64,000 nucleotides of DNA from IMG/VR virus record IMGVR_UViG_3300032046_000006, positions 1 through 64,000 of that record. One strand, written 5' to 3'. Shown in pieces: positions 23,095 through 32,728 of the stretch (the first letter of the stretch is position 1; every line of letters begins with the position of its first letter). The position numbers were made by a program, and so were the translations under genes. This DNA comes from a virus. The notes under the pieces are model-generated. The model worked only from the letters and a program-made list of their open reading frames with translations. It searched no databases and was not told the origin of the DNA.

Positions 23095-23775
23095 ATGGCT
23101 GAAAGAAATACTGCCATAGTTGGCAAACAATTAAAGGCTGCGATTGCGGCGGATGGCTTACAAAAAGATGCAAGTCAAAATTTGGCTATAGATGTTTCTG
23201 ATTTTGCAGGTACGGGATTGGAAGATGATGGTTCCGAAAATTTAAGAATTGCTGCCGAGGGAGTAACATTAGCAATGATGGCAGATATGGCAGCAGAAGC
23301 AAATATTTTGATTGCTGATTCTGGTTTAAGACCAGTTTCTAAAACAGTAAGCGGAGATATCACTATTACTGCTGCTGGCGTTACTGCAATAGGTTCTGAA
23401 AAAGTATTAGAATCTATGATGGATATTGAATCTGCTCCTACTGATGGTTATATCCTTTATTATAATGATGAAACAGGCATTGGTAAATTAGATTATATCG
23501 ACCCTGCCGCTATATTAACATCTTTAGCGGGTGTAGTTTTGGAAAGTGATATTATATGCAATGAAATCCCGACAGGAGATATTAACAGTTCTAATACTGA
23601 ATTCGTATTGGCGAATACCCCCGAAACAGGTTCTGTTTCGGTGTTTCTTAATGGTCTTTTACAACAACCGGGTGGAGGAGAGGATTATACAATTTCGGGC
23701 AGTACTATTACTTTTGTTGCTGCTCCAGATACAAATGACATTTTACTCGTTAATTATATTAAAGCGACTAATTAA
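23095..23775 (+). CDS. Tail fibre protein (MAERNT type)
   Basis: 226 residues. The start MAERNTAIVGKQLKAAI is shared with the 864-residue fibre at 24,082, so both probably attach to the same site. The middle carries 'SQNLAIDVSDFAGTGLEDDG..NLRIA', a common fibre repeat. The C-terminus (GDINSSNTEFVLANTPETGS, VFLNGLLQQPGGGEDYTISG) is a terminal 'NG.lq....DYt.sG..i.f' domain well known from phage tails. Strong GAGGAG. Confidence 0.75.
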   Translation: MAERNTAIVGKQLKAAIAADGLQKDASQNLAIDVSDFAGTGLEDDGSENLRIAAEGVTLAMMADMAAEANILIADSGLRPVSKTVSGDITITAAGVTAIGSEKVLESMMDIESAPTDGYILYYNDETGIGKLDYIDPAAILTSLAGVVLESDIICNEIPTGDINSSNTEFVLANTPETGSVSVFLNGLLQQPGGGEDYTISGSTITFVAAPDTNDILLVNYIKATN

Positions 23776-23789
23776 TATTTGAACTAACG

Positions 23790-23814
23790 AAGGGCAAAGA
23801 AATTTGCCCTTCCC
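23790..23814 (+). terminator. GGGCAAA-type hairpin with CCCAAA tail (copy 4)
   Basis: AAGGGCAAA (23790-23798), GAAA tetraloop, TTTGCCCTT (23803-23811), then CCCAAAG. The stem sequence differs from the other copies but base pairing and the CCCAAA tail are kept. Confidence 0.6.
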
Positions 23815-23831
23815 AAAGAAAGGAAAATGGA

Positions 23832-24080
23832 GTGAACAAACAAGAAAATACAATTAAAAAAATGAAAGAAATTAGAAAAGAAGATTATATTAATTTGCGT
23901 GATAAAATTAATAAAAAACTTCTATGGATTGCCGAAGAAAAACAAAAAGGCAAAGAATATGTTGAACAATTAGAAAAGAAAATAGGGGAAACAAACATTC
24001 AGATAATTAAATTGATTGGAGCGGAAATAACTTTAACCGAATTATTAAAAAAAGAAGACATAATTAAGGAAACAAAATAA
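23832..24080 (+). CDS. Coiled-coil protein, 82 residues
   Basis: Starts with GTG at 23,832 (AAAGGAAAATGGA upstream). The whole protein is a charged helix (KKMKEIRKEDYINLRDKINK, GKEYVEQLEKKIGETNIQI) suitable for a coiled coil. It may be a fibre chaperone or a structural rod. The ATG at 23,827 gives only two codons and is rejected. Confidence 0.55.
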   Translation: MNKQENTIKKMKEIRKEDYINLRDKINKKLLWIAEEKQKGKEYVEQLEKKIGETNIQIIKLIGAEITLTELLKKEDIIKETK

Positions 24081-24081
24081 A

Positions 24082-26676
24082 ATGGCAGAGAGAAATACTA
24101 GGTTGACTAAAGGTCAAATAAAAAATGTAGACCCTTCAGATTTAGAAAAAACAGGGGATGCTCCTGCTGAAGGTCAAATTCCTAGTTATGATGTATCTAC
24201 TGGATTGTTTAAGTGGGCAGGAAAACCTAGTTATATGGGAGTAGAATCCATTGGGGAGATAACATTTGCCGACGATACTCATATTTTAAGTATAGCTTCA
24301 ATTACTTATTGGTTTAACGGAATAAAATATGTTACTGCTTCTCCTATTACTGGAGATATTGATGTTCTTTCTACATTAGTAACAAACACAACTTATTTTT
24401 TTTATTTTGATGCTGCTCTCGGTGCATTAAAATGTAACACTTCGCCTTTTAATTTTCTTACTATCGTTCCTATTGCAACTGTATTTTGGAATGGAACTAA
24501 TGGTGCTATTGCTTATGAAGCCCATGGATATATGAGGGATTTAAATTGGCATCGGTGGTCGCATGATACTATAGGAACTCGTTATCGAAGTGGACTATCC
24601 TTAACAAAACCTACAGTCGCCATAGATAATGCTTTACAAATAGAAAGTGGTTATATTCACGATGAAGATTTAGAAAGAATTATTAATCAAGCAACAACTT
24701 GTCGTATAGTATATAAAGCAAGTTTAAATGTCTATACTTGGGTTAATTCTGCTTTGCCTTATGCGGGTAGTGGAGTTCAACCCCGATTTTTAAATATAAC
24801 AGATTATACTTTGACAAATGTGTCGGCAAGTGATTTTGTTTGTATGTGGGTTTATGCTACTATGGATATTGATAGACAAATATACATTATTCCTACTCAC
24901 AAAACTACTTCGGCTCATAATACAATTGCTTTGGCAAGAGCGGAGGTTGCACCAAATCTTGCAGATTTAAATTTATCTCCAGAATTTAAACTTATTTATA
25001 GATTTATCTATAAAGGGAATGGAGATTTTCAAGAAAGTAATGATTATCGATTAAGTCAACCAGTTCCAAGTGGCGGAGTTCCTTCTACAAATGCATCATC
25101 GGTTTCATTTTCTCCGACTGGAGATATTGTAGCGACTACTGTTCAGGTTGCAATAGAAGAGTTAGATACAGAAAAAACTACATTAACATCAGTAAAAGCG
25201 GATTCTGATATTGATAGTGCAATAGATTTAAAACACGCCCAAAATGGCGATACTGGCTTGGGAGCGATGAGTGCCGACATCAATATGAATACTCATCAAC
25301 TAACTGCATTATCTGCTCCCGATGCTAATGGAGAAGCAATAAGAGCAACCACAAAAATTACAGAAGTAAATTTAGAAGATGCAGTAGATAAAAAACATAG
25401 TAATAGTTTAGACCATGCTGCATCAGGTCAATTTAATCAAGCAACAACAGGCGAGATTTTGGGTTTAACCGATAAACCTACCCCATTGGATGCAGATGTT
25501 GCTTTAATAGAAAGCGTCGCAGATTCAAATGCAAAAAGAAAATTAACTTGGACTAATATAAAAACCACATTAAAAACTTATTTTGAAGGTATAGTTTTAT
25601 CTCTTTACAATGGCACCACAGCAACCACACAGGCTCAAGCAAATAATTCAACTAAAATTGCTACTACCGCTTATGTGGATACTGGATTGGGAACGAAAGT
25701 AAAAAATGATGGTTCAGTAAATCCCGTTAATCTTATTACTAATGGCGATTTTGAAGATTGGACAGCAGGAGTATCTGCTGTTGGGTGGACATACGTTGGT
25801 CCGGGTGGAACTGTAGGACGACAAGATAATCCTGCTTATGTAAAAATGGGAATTTATAGTGCAGCCATTACAAGAGTGGATGCAAATGCTTGTATACGCC
25901 AATCAATTATATTGCCGAAAGGACTTAGTTATTGGAAGGGTAGAACCATCATACTTGGATGTTGGGTTAAATGTGCAACAGCAAATGTAGCACAGATATC
26001 AATATATGATGGTGTAGCAGGGGCAGATTCCTCATATCATACAGGTGATAATACTTGGCAGTTTTTAACAGCAACTTGTGCTATAAGTAATTCCGCTACC
26101 GCATTAGATATATATCTGTTTGTGTCGAATACAAACACATACGCTCACTTTGACGGTGCAATGTGTGTAGAAGGTGGAAGTATATTTGCGTTTAGTGATA
26201 AGCCAGCACCAATAACTTCTCCTACTTTTATTACACAAATTACTACTCCGATTATTGCACTTACAGGAGGGCAGATTGCTTTTCCTGCTTCTCAAAACGC
26301 TTCAGCAGATGCCAATACCCTTGATGATTACGAAGAGGGAACCTGGACACCGACTAAATCTGGATTTACAGAAGGTGGCGGGGGAAGTTATACCTTGTCA
26401 GGGACTTATACTAAAATAGGAAGAAGGGTTTTTATTACAGCAAAAATCGTTTGTAGTTCGGGTGCGACACTAGCTAGCGTAGCTGTAACATCTTATCTGA
26501 GTAATCTTCCTTTTGCTGTGGCAGAAATTCAAGGATTCTTTTGTTTAAATGGCAGTGGTGCCCTGAGTTTGGGTGGTGGCGTATTACATACAAACGGAAA
26601 TATGTACATGCCGACCTGGTCTGCTCCGGCAGCAAATACAACTTTTGTTTTTAATGGAAGCTATATCGTTAGTTAG
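24082..26676 (+). CDS. Large tail fibre / receptor-binding protein
   Basis: 864 residues. N-terminus MAERNTRLTKGQIKNVDPSD is the same attachment type as 23,095. Residues 300-460 carry fibre connectors (TTVQVAIEELDTEKTTL, GLGAMSADINMNTHQLTALS). Around 555-700 is a carbohydrate-binding-like module (NLITNGDFEDWTAGVSAVGW ... WQFLTATCAI). The C-terminus 'DDYEEGTWTPT', 'YTLSGTYTKIGRRVFITAKI' is a well-known trimeric phage tail tip domain. Probably the main host-range determinant. Confidence 0.8.
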   Translation: MAERNTRLTKGQIKNVDPSDLEKTGDAPAEGQIPSYDVSTGLFKWAGKPSYMGVESIGEITFADDTHILSIASITYWFNGIKYVTASPITGDIDVLSTLVTNTTYFFYFDAALGALKCNTSPFNFLTIVPIATVFWNGTNGAIAYEAHGYMRDLNWHRWSHDTIGTRYRSGLSLTKPTVAIDNALQIESGYIHDEDLERIINQATTCRIVYKASLNVYTWVNSALPYAGSGVQPRFLNITDYTLTNVSASDFVCMWVYATMDIDRQIYIIPTHKTTSAHNTIALARAEVAPNLADLNLSPEFKLIYRFIYKGNGDFQESNDYRLSQPVPSGGVPSTNASSVSFSPTGDIVATTVQVAIEELDTEKTTLTSVKADSDIDSAIDLKHAQNGDTGLGAMSADINMNTHQLTALSAPDANGEAIRATTKITEVNLEDAVDKKHSNSLDHAASGQFNQATTGEILGLTDKPTPLDADVALIESVADSNAKRKLTWTNIKTTLKTYFEGIVLSLYNGTTATTQAQANNSTKIATTAYVDTGLGTKVKNDGSVNPVNLITNGDFEDWTAGVSAVGWTYVGPGGTVGRQDNPAYVKMGIYSAAITRVDANACIRQSIILPKGLSYWKGRTIILGCWVKCATANVAQISIYDGVAGADSSYHTGDNTWQFLTATCAISNSATALDIYLFVSNTNTYAHFDGAMCVEGGSIFAFSDKPAPITSPTFITQITTPIIALTGGQIAFPASQNASADANTLDDYEEGTWTPTKSGFTEGGGGSYTLSGTYTKIGRRVFITAKIVCSSGATLASVAVTSYLSNLPFAVAEIQGFFCLNGSGALSLGGGVLHTNGNMYMPTWSAPAANTTFVFNGSYIVS

Positions 26677-26722
26677 TTCAAAATGCATAACAGTATCATA
26701 CAGAATAAATTAAGGAGGATAC

Positions 26723-26968
26723 ATGTACACAGAACAAGTGGCAATAGACAAAATAGAAATTTTAGAGGATGGGCAAATCCAAATTAGAAAAGCTACCAAA
26801 GTATTTAAAGATGGAATAGAAATTGCTAAAACTTATCATCGCCATGTAATTGAACCAGGTCAGGACACCAGCGAAGAAGATGATAAAGTAAAAGCGGTAA
26901 CAGAAGCAATATGGACTGAAGAAGTCATAAATGCGTATGAAATTAAAAAAAATAGTATAATACCATAG
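26723..26968 (+). CDS. Small conserved fibre-module protein
   Basis: 81 residues: 'QVAIDKIEILEDGQIQIRKA' followed by 'FKDGIEIAKTYHRHVIEPGQ' and an acidic end. This short family with 'G.e.a.tyHR.vi.PG.d.s' commonly follows tail fibre genes in phages. Role unknown, possibly fibre assembly. AAGGAGGATACATG. Confidence 0.7.
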   Translation: MYTEQVAIDKIEILEDGQIQIRKATKVFKDGIEIAKTYHRHVIEPGQDTSEEDDKVKAVTEAIWTEEVINAYEIKKNSIIP

Positions 26969-26973
26969 AAATA

Positions 26974-27897
26974 ATGATGAATATAGATAAGCAAATAAAA
27001 AAATGTATAGAACCTGATTGTGAAAAACTTATTTCTAGAGGCAGTAAATTAGGTAGGTGTCATTCTTGTGAAATGAAAAGAAGACATCGAGAAGGAATTT
27101 CAGGAAAAGGAAATTTTATAGATGGAAGAAGCTTAAAAAAATATTTTTGTATTGAAAAAGATTGCGGAAACGAAATTAGTTATAATGCTGCTAATTTTGG
27201 ACTAGGAAGATGTTCTTCTTGTTCTCATATTGGAAAATTACATCCTTTATTTGGCAAACATCATACGGAAGAAACTAAAATAAAGATGAGAAAAGTAAAT
27301 TTGTCTAAAGAATTTTTAGAAAAAGAATATATTAAAAATATAAAAGCACCCGTTAAAATAGCAAAAGAAAATAATTGTTCTATCTCTACCGTTTATAGAT
27401 TATTACATGATTGGGATATTCCTGTAAGAAGTATATCAGAAGCTCGTAAATTAATACGAGATTCGATATCAGGAGAAAATAGTTTTATGTTTGGAAAAAA
27501 ACTTTCGCAAAAAACTAAAGACAAAATAGGAGTTGCTTCATTAAAAAGATGGAAAAATATAGTATTCGTAAATAAAATAAAAATAGCAAGAAATTTAAGT
27601 CCTAATAAAACTGAAATGAGGCTATTAGATATTCTCCAAAGAATACTCCCCAACGAATATAAATATGTGGGTAATTTTGAAGTAGTATTAGATGGTAAGT
27701 GTCCTGATTTTATAAATTGTAATGGTCAAAAGAAATTAATAGAACTATTTGGCGATTATTGGCATAAAAAATCCGAAGTTAAATCAAGAACTAATCATTT
27801 TAAAAAATATGGTTATAAAACTTTAATTATATGGGAAAGAGAATTAAAAAATTTAACAAAACTTAATATAAAAATTTTAAATTTTAATGAAAAATAA
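26974..27897 (+). CDS. Homing endonuclease, NUMOD3 plus Vsr-like nuclease
   Basis: 307 residues. Residues 10-85 hold two zinc-like clusters (CIEPDC..., CHSC; CIEKDCG..., CSSC). Next come NUMOD3-like segments (GKHHTEETKIKMRK and GKKLSQKTKDKIG) around a helix-turn-helix (VKIAKENNCSISTVYRLLHD). The C-terminal 90 residues (SPNKTEMRLLDILQ, DGKCPDF, KKLIELFGDYWHK, YGYKTLIIWERELK) match Vsr-like homing endonucleases. Inserted just before the terminase genes and overlapping the small terminase by 11 bp. Confidence 0.8.
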   Translation: MMNIDKQIKKCIEPDCEKLISRGSKLGRCHSCEMKRRHREGISGKGNFIDGRSLKKYFCIEKDCGNEISYNAANFGLGRCSSCSHIGKLHPLFGKHHTEETKIKMRKVNLSKEFLEKEYIKNIKAPVKIAKENNCSISTVYRLLHDWDIPVRSISEARKLIRDSISGENSFMFGKKLSQKTKDKIGVASLKRWKNIVFVNKIKIARNLSPNKTEMRLLDILQRILPNEYKYVGNFEVVLDGKCPDFINCNGQKKLIELFGDYWHKKSEVKSRTNHFKKYGYKTLIIWERELKNLTKLNIKILNFNEK

Positions 27898-28633
27898 TAC
27901 AGAAAAATTAAAAGTTCGGTTAAGAAATTTACCACAATACCATGATAAAACGGATGAGGAGTTGGAGAAGATTATTCGGGAAAAAAATGAACAAGATGAG
28001 ATGTTGTCAAGTCTTTCTTTTTGTCTCGATTCGGAAAAACCCTTAGCCAAAAAATTATTAGAAAATTATTTGACCGAGGCTTCTTTTGAAAATTTTAGCG
28101 AGAGGCAAACTTTAGGGCAATTAATAGACCAGGAGTTATTGTCAAGGAGATTAAAAGAATCATTAAAAACCTTATATGACTCAGCTAATCCTTCTATTCC
28201 ATTACAGATGGTTGAACAACTCGATGCAGTAATTGATAGAATAGAAAGTTTAAAACAAAAATTAGGATTATTAAAAAAAGACGAAAAAAACGATACTTCA
28301 AAAGTTATTTCAGATTTGACCGAAAGATTTCACAAATGGATAAATAAACCAGAAAATAGAAGCAATTATGAATTTCAATGTCCCAAATGTGAAGAAATTT
28401 TTCTCATTAGAAGAAGATTAGATAAAATTAGTGATGAAGTTAGAGAACACCCATGGTTTATTGCAGGTGGGATTCTTTTTAATAGAGCAATCTTTGAAGA
28501 TATGGAACTAGGAAAAATTTCTGAAGACCAAGTTGCGAGATATACAAATACAACTTTAGATTATATACATTGGATTCGAGTAAATTACCCTTTAAATCAA
28601 GATAAAAATGAAGAAACTGAAAATGAAGAATAA
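27887..28633 (+). CDS. terS: Probable small terminase subunit
   Basis: 248 residues with charged helices (LKVRLRNLPQYHDKTDEELE), a region QMVEQLDAVIDRIESLKQKL and a CxxC ('FQCPKCEEIFLIRRRLDK'). No clear helix-turn-helix is seen, so assignment rests on position, size and coiled helices: it precedes the large terminase, with only an HNH gene between. Could instead be another packaging protein. The start lies inside the end of the Vsr-like gene. Confidence 0.55.
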   Translation: MKNNTEKLKVRLRNLPQYHDKTDEELEKIIREKNEQDEMLSSLSFCLDSEKPLAKKLLENYLTEASFENFSERQTLGQLIDQELLSRRLKESLKTLYDSANPSIPLQMVEQLDAVIDRIESLKQKLGLLKKDEKNDTSKVISDLTERFHKWINKPENRSNYEFQCPKCEEIFLIRRRLDKISDEVREHPWFIAGGILFNRAIFEDMELGKISEDQVARYTNTTLDYIHWIRVNYPLNQDKNEETENEE

Positions 28634-29321
28634 AATTTGCCCTGTTTGTAAAACAGAATTTTATTCAAATCATAATACTCAAAAGTGTTGCTCTAAATTA
28701 TGCAGTAAAAAATATCATAAGCAATATATTAAAAATTATAAAGAGAATAATAAAGAAATAATTAAAGAACAAAAAAAGAAATGGGACAAAACTTATTATT
28801 TAAAACACAAAAAAGAACATCGCATTTATGCTAAGAAATACAATCAAATTCATAAAAAAGAAATTAAAAAATATATGAAAAAATATTATGATACTCATAG
28901 AAATGAACGCAAGAAATATTATTTAAAAAATAAAGAAAAAATCAATAAAAATAGAAGAATATACGTAAAGATTAAAAGAAGAGCAAATATTAATTTTAAA
29001 ATTTTATTAAATCTAAGAAATAGAATTCGATTAGCATTAAATGGGATATGCAAATCTAAAAAGACAAAAGAATTGTTAGGATGTTCTATTGAAAAACTAA
29101 AAAAATATCTTGAAAAGAAATTTAAACCAAATATGTCTTGGTCAAATTATGGGAGTGGAAAGAATGGTAAAGGCATTATTGAGTGGCAAGTAGACCACAT
29201 AAAACCATGTGCCTCTTTTGACTTATCTAACCCCGAAGAACAACGCAAATGTTTTCATTATACCAATCTCCAACCTCTCTGGGCGAGAGAGAATTTAAGT
29301 AAGGGAATCAAATATGATTAG
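28608..29321 (+). CDS. HNH homing-type endonuclease between terminase genes
   Basis: 237 residues. N-terminal zinc ribbon (KICPVCKTEFYSNHNTQKCC), then a long Lys/Tyr-rich repeat (KHKKEHRIYAKKYNQIHKKE...), then the same HNH core as at 18,108 (WQVDHIKPCASFDLSNPEEQ, FHYTNLQPLWARENLSKG). Inserted so that it overlaps the small terminase end by 26 bp and the large terminase start by 8 bp. Two possible ATGs (28,608 and 28,623). The second is also in frame and may be the real one. Confidence 0.85.
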   Translation: MKKLKMKNKICPVCKTEFYSNHNTQKCCSKLCSKKYHKQYIKNYKENNKEIIKEQKKKWDKTYYLKHKKEHRIYAKKYNQIHKKEIKKYMKKYYDTHRNERKKYYLKNKEKINKNRRIYVKIKRRANINFKILLNLRNRIRLALNGICKSKKTKELLGCSIEKLKKYLEKKFKPNMSWSNYGSGKNGKGIIEWQVDHIKPCASFDLSNPEEQRKCFHYTNLQPLWARENLSKGIKYD

Positions 29322-30960
29322 TAATTTAACAGACAATGAACTTTTTTATTGTGAACAATTTTATAATGCCCGTTGTTTGGTGGAATCTACATTTTCAAAA
29401 GGAAGCCCAAGGAATTGGAATGATGGCAAACCTTGCATCAAATTAAGACTATACCAACGTCCTTTTTTAGGCTTTGATTCCGCATTGGAAGACGATGACA
29501 GATTATCAGAACTTGAAAATTTTAGAAGAAGAATTGCAGTAGGAACTCGTATTATTATTTGTGCTAGAAAAATAGGGAAAACATTTATAGCATTGGTTGC
29601 AAATATTTTGACAAAATTAGTACATTACAACGATTTAGAAATGACGACATCAAGTTATGATGAGAAACATCTTGATAAAGTTATGAATGAAGTTAAAGAA
29701 TTTTTTGGTTATCATAATTTTTATAAATGCTACAGACAAAGTATTAGAGGTAGCCCAGAATACACAATCGAAACAAAAAATGGCAATAAACTTTTTGGGA
29801 TAAACGAGACAGTTAAAGGAAAATCCCCAGGGACTAACTGGTGGGGTCACCACACTTTTATAAACTTTCAAGATGAAATTCAGGCAGAAACAGAAGCAGC
29901 CTATTCTTGTAAAATTGATGCAGTTAGCGAACTTGGTGTTATGGAAATCTTATGCGGTATTCCTCTCGTTACTAAAGTTTCTCCTTTGGGGAGAACGATA
30001 AGAGATAGAGAATTAAGAAATAAAATTATAAGAATACCTCAATATGTTAGTCATCTTTGGGATGATTTTACGAAACAGAGAAGAATCAGAGAGTATGGAG
30101 GCGAAGAAAGTGCAGGATTTCGGGTAAATGTTGCTGCGGATTTAATTGAAGGTGCCTTTGGTGCCTTCCCTATGGATACCATTAAACTTAATTATAACAA
30201 AAAAAGAATCATAAAAAGATTTGAAATCACCAAAAAGACATTTAAAGATTTTAAATCTTTATTAGTTATAGAGCCAATATTAAATGCAGATAGAACTTAT
30301 GTCGTGGCTGATATTGGAGATACTGCTGCAACAGAAATTGCTGTAATTGCAAAAATAAATAATAGATACCATTTAATTTATAATATAACTACTTATAGAT
30401 TATCTTTGACTCAAGAATTGCCCGATGTAATAGAATTTATTTTTAGAAAGATTAAAGGAAATTTTCTCAGTGTAGATTGCACAATTATGGGTAAATCAGT
30501 ATATGAAATTTTAAGTGAAAGATTAAATGAAATTATAAAAGATGAAAAAGGAAATGTAATTAAAACAAAAAAAAGAGTTTATTGGTGTGCATTTAACGAG
30601 GATATGGTTACTGGTTTTGAAAAAGATGATAATGGAAAAATATTGAAAGATGAAAAAGGTAGACCCGTTGAGAAAAAAGAACCTACTTTGGTTTTTGCAG
30701 TTAGAAGATTAAATGAATTATTTTTTGACAAAAAATTTGATATTCCTGATAATGATTATAAGTTTGAAAATCAGTTTGCTTCTTATATAAGCATTATATC
30801 AGGAAATAAAATACTTTATGATTCTACAATGACTGAAGACCATTATGTCCAGGCATTTGAAGTATTTTCTATTTTGGAGTGGAATACAGAACAAATGCCA
30901 TTATTAAGTATAGAAAATGAAAAACAAAGTCCCCCAATGGGACTTTTCCAAGGGATTTAA
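29314..30960 (+). CDS. terL: Large terminase subunit (ATPase and nuclease)
   Basis: 548 residues. ATPase: Walker A-like ARKIGKT (about 84-90) and Walker B INFQDE (about 183-188), which power DNA translocation into the prohead. Nuclease: acidic residues in VVADIGDT (about 333-336) and SVDCT (about 388), with a late EDHYVQAF segment as third site. Length and order fit the family. Its ribosome site lies inside the upstream HNH gene, so the insertion has not broken expression. Confidence 0.9.
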   Translation: MISNLTDNELFYCEQFYNARCLVESTFSKGSPRNWNDGKPCIKLRLYQRPFLGFDSALEDDDRLSELENFRRRIAVGTRIIICARKIGKTFIALVANILTKLVHYNDLEMTTSSYDEKHLDKVMNEVKEFFGYHNFYKCYRQSIRGSPEYTIETKNGNKLFGINETVKGKSPGTNWWGHHTFINFQDEIQAETEAAYSCKIDAVSELGVMEILCGIPLVTKVSPLGRTIRDRELRNKIIRIPQYVSHLWDDFTKQRRIREYGGEESAGFRVNVAADLIEGAFGAFPMDTIKLNYNKKRIIKRFEITKKTFKDFKSLLVIEPILNADRTYVVADIGDTAATEIAVIAKINNRYHLIYNITTYRLSLTQELPDVIEFIFRKIKGNFLSVDCTIMGKSVYEILSERLNEIIKDEKGNVIKTKKRVYWCAFNEDMVTGFEKDDNGKILKDEKGRPVEKKEPTLVFAVRRLNELFFDKKFDIPDNDYKFENQFASYISIISGNKILYDSTMTEDHYVQAFEVFSILEWNTEQMPLLSIENEKQSPPMGLFQGI

Positions 30961-30979
30961 TTTTAAAAAGGAGTAATAT

Positions 30980-32728
30980 ATGGATTTAGAAACTCTATTT
31001 TATGGAAAAGTAATTAATCTTTTATTGAATTCTAAAGCAATAGAAGTGAGTGGCAATTTTCATGTACAGTGTGGATATGTTGATGATGTCATTTCTAATG
31101 ATGTTACTGGTATTGTTAATACTATTTTGGAATATGCCATTGATTCTGCCTCCGCTGCTACTTATCGAATAGAATGTAGTAATCAGACAGTAGAGGATTT
31201 ATTGAATAAATGGCTAAATGGAATAAATGATGATTTGCTTGGAGTTATTCCTACAGGAATACCTGACTTATCCCGGGAATATTTTAATGAACTTTGGAAA
31301 GGTAGTTCGTTTTCTATTTTACGTGCAAAAGATTGGAAAGATTTAACAATAGGCGGAAATAAAATTTTAATCCCCAAGGCACTTTATTTTGCCAATGGGG
31401 CATCCATATATACAGACAGACCATCAAATAAAATCGTTGAATTGGGGAAAGACAAATATTTTTTAGACAAAGAAAAAAAGAATCCCCTCCCAGGAACCAA
31501 AGGAAATGAAGTAATAGTCGTTCAGAAAAACGGAGCCAGATGGCAGGATGCCTATCCCATCCCATATATTATTAGAAAAGGTATTTATAAAAATCATAAG
31601 GCGTTGCAAATTTTAATGGATAAGGGCGATGAGACAATAACCAAAGCACTTCCTTATTTATTTTTATTGACTGCTGGCAGTGATGCTTTGGCACAAATGG
31701 GAATAAATTATAAAGATGCAGATTTAAAAAAATATCAAACTGAGTTAAGAGCAGATATAGAGAAATATAAAAACGAAAAGGGCAAATTGCCCGCTCTCGT
31801 TGATACCTGGGATAAAAAATATTCTCACTTGATACCAGATTTTAGACCTATTTTAAGTCAAGACCTATTTGTTCAAGGTTATAGAGCAATTTTGGCAGGA
31901 CTGGGATTTATTGATTTATTGGAAATTTCTATTTCTCGTCAAGAAACAAGATTAAATCCTAAACCATTTATTGCTTCAATAAATTCGGGAGTGGATGGAT
32001 TTAAGAGTATTTTAACAGATTTGGTCAAAATAATAATAAAAAAGAACATAGAAGACCATCGAAAAATATTTAGTGAAAATAACGCAATCGCTGTCGTGAG
32101 TTCGCCCCTTCGGATAAATACAGAACAAATACTTGATATAATTAGAAGTGCATACGATAGAGGAAATTTGAGTAAACGTAGTTTTGTTGAAACTATAGGT
32201 TATGATTATGACCAAGAAAAAATAAGAAGACAAAAAGAAGCAGACGACGGTGATGAAGATTTAATGTATCCTCAAATTATTACTAATCAAGAAGAAAAAG
32301 GAAAAGACACTGTCATACCTTCAAAACCAAAAAATGAAAAAAATGAGAAACAAGGAAAAAAACCAGGGACTCCCGAAGTTAATGATTATAAAAATGCTTC
32401 TCAGGAAATTGCTAAATGCAAAAAATGTGGTAATGAATTTGATTATTTGGCAACTCCAGAAGCGGGGATGGGATGGGTCAAATGTCCTAAATGTGAAGAG
32501 GCAGTCAGTCAAGATGATTTGATTATTGCTCCCTACAATTCATTACAAGATTTATTAAGTAAACATCCAAATTTAAAAAAATATCCAGTTGGTGCCCAAA
32601 AAGTATTTATGGAAGTTTTTAATTCTATTTACAAAGAAACTGGAGATGAAGCAAGGGCTTTTGCTGGAGCCTATAGTAAACTTCATAAATGGATGAAAAG
32701 ACATGGTGGAAAAGGAGAAAATAAATAA
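30980..32728 (+). CDS. Portal protein with C-terminal zinc ribbon and ChaB-like domain
   Basis: 582 residues. Residues 1-420 fit a portal (dodecameric DNA gate): position after terL, size, 'YFNELWKGSSFSILRAKDWK', 'IPYIIRKGIYKN' and a long helical stem. After a charged linker comes CKKCGNEFDY...CPKCEE (about 475-510, zinc ribbon) and then YPVGAQKVFMEVFNSIYKET..DEARAFAGAYSKLHKWM (about 535-575), the pattern of the ChaB family. The extra domains are unusual for a portal. TAATG coupling to the protease gene. Confidence 0.8.
   Translation: MDLETLFYGKVINLLLNSKAIEVSGNFHVQCGYVDDVISNDVTGIVNTILEYAIDSASAATYRIECSNQTVEDLLNKWLNGINDDLLGVIPTGIPDLSREYFNELWKGSSFSILRAKDWKDLTIGGNKILIPKALYFANGASIYTDRPSNKIVELGKDKYFLDKEKKNPLPGTKGNEVIVVQKNGARWQDAYPIPYIIRKGIYKNHKALQILMDKGDETITKALPYLFLLTAGSDALAQMGINYKDADLKKYQTELRADIEKYKNEKGKLPALVDTWDKKYSHLIPDFRPILSQDLFVQGYRAILAGLGFIDLLEISISRQETRLNPKPFIASINSGVDGFKSILTDLVKIIIKKNIEDHRKIFSENNAIAVVSSPLRINTEQILDIIRSAYDRGNLSKRSFVETIGYDYDQEKIRRQKEADDGDEDLMYPQIITNQEEKGKDTVIPSKPKNEKNEKQGKKPGTPEVNDYKNASQEIAKCKKCGNEFDYLATPEAGMGWVKCPKCEEAVSQDDLIIAPYNSLQDLLSKHPNLKKYPVGAQKVFMEVFNSIYKETGDEARAFAGAYSKLHKWMKRHGGKGENK

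Noticed and set aside
24082-26676. Diversity-generating retroelement variable region in the large fibre
   Set aside because: No reverse transcriptase or template repeat is visible in the window.
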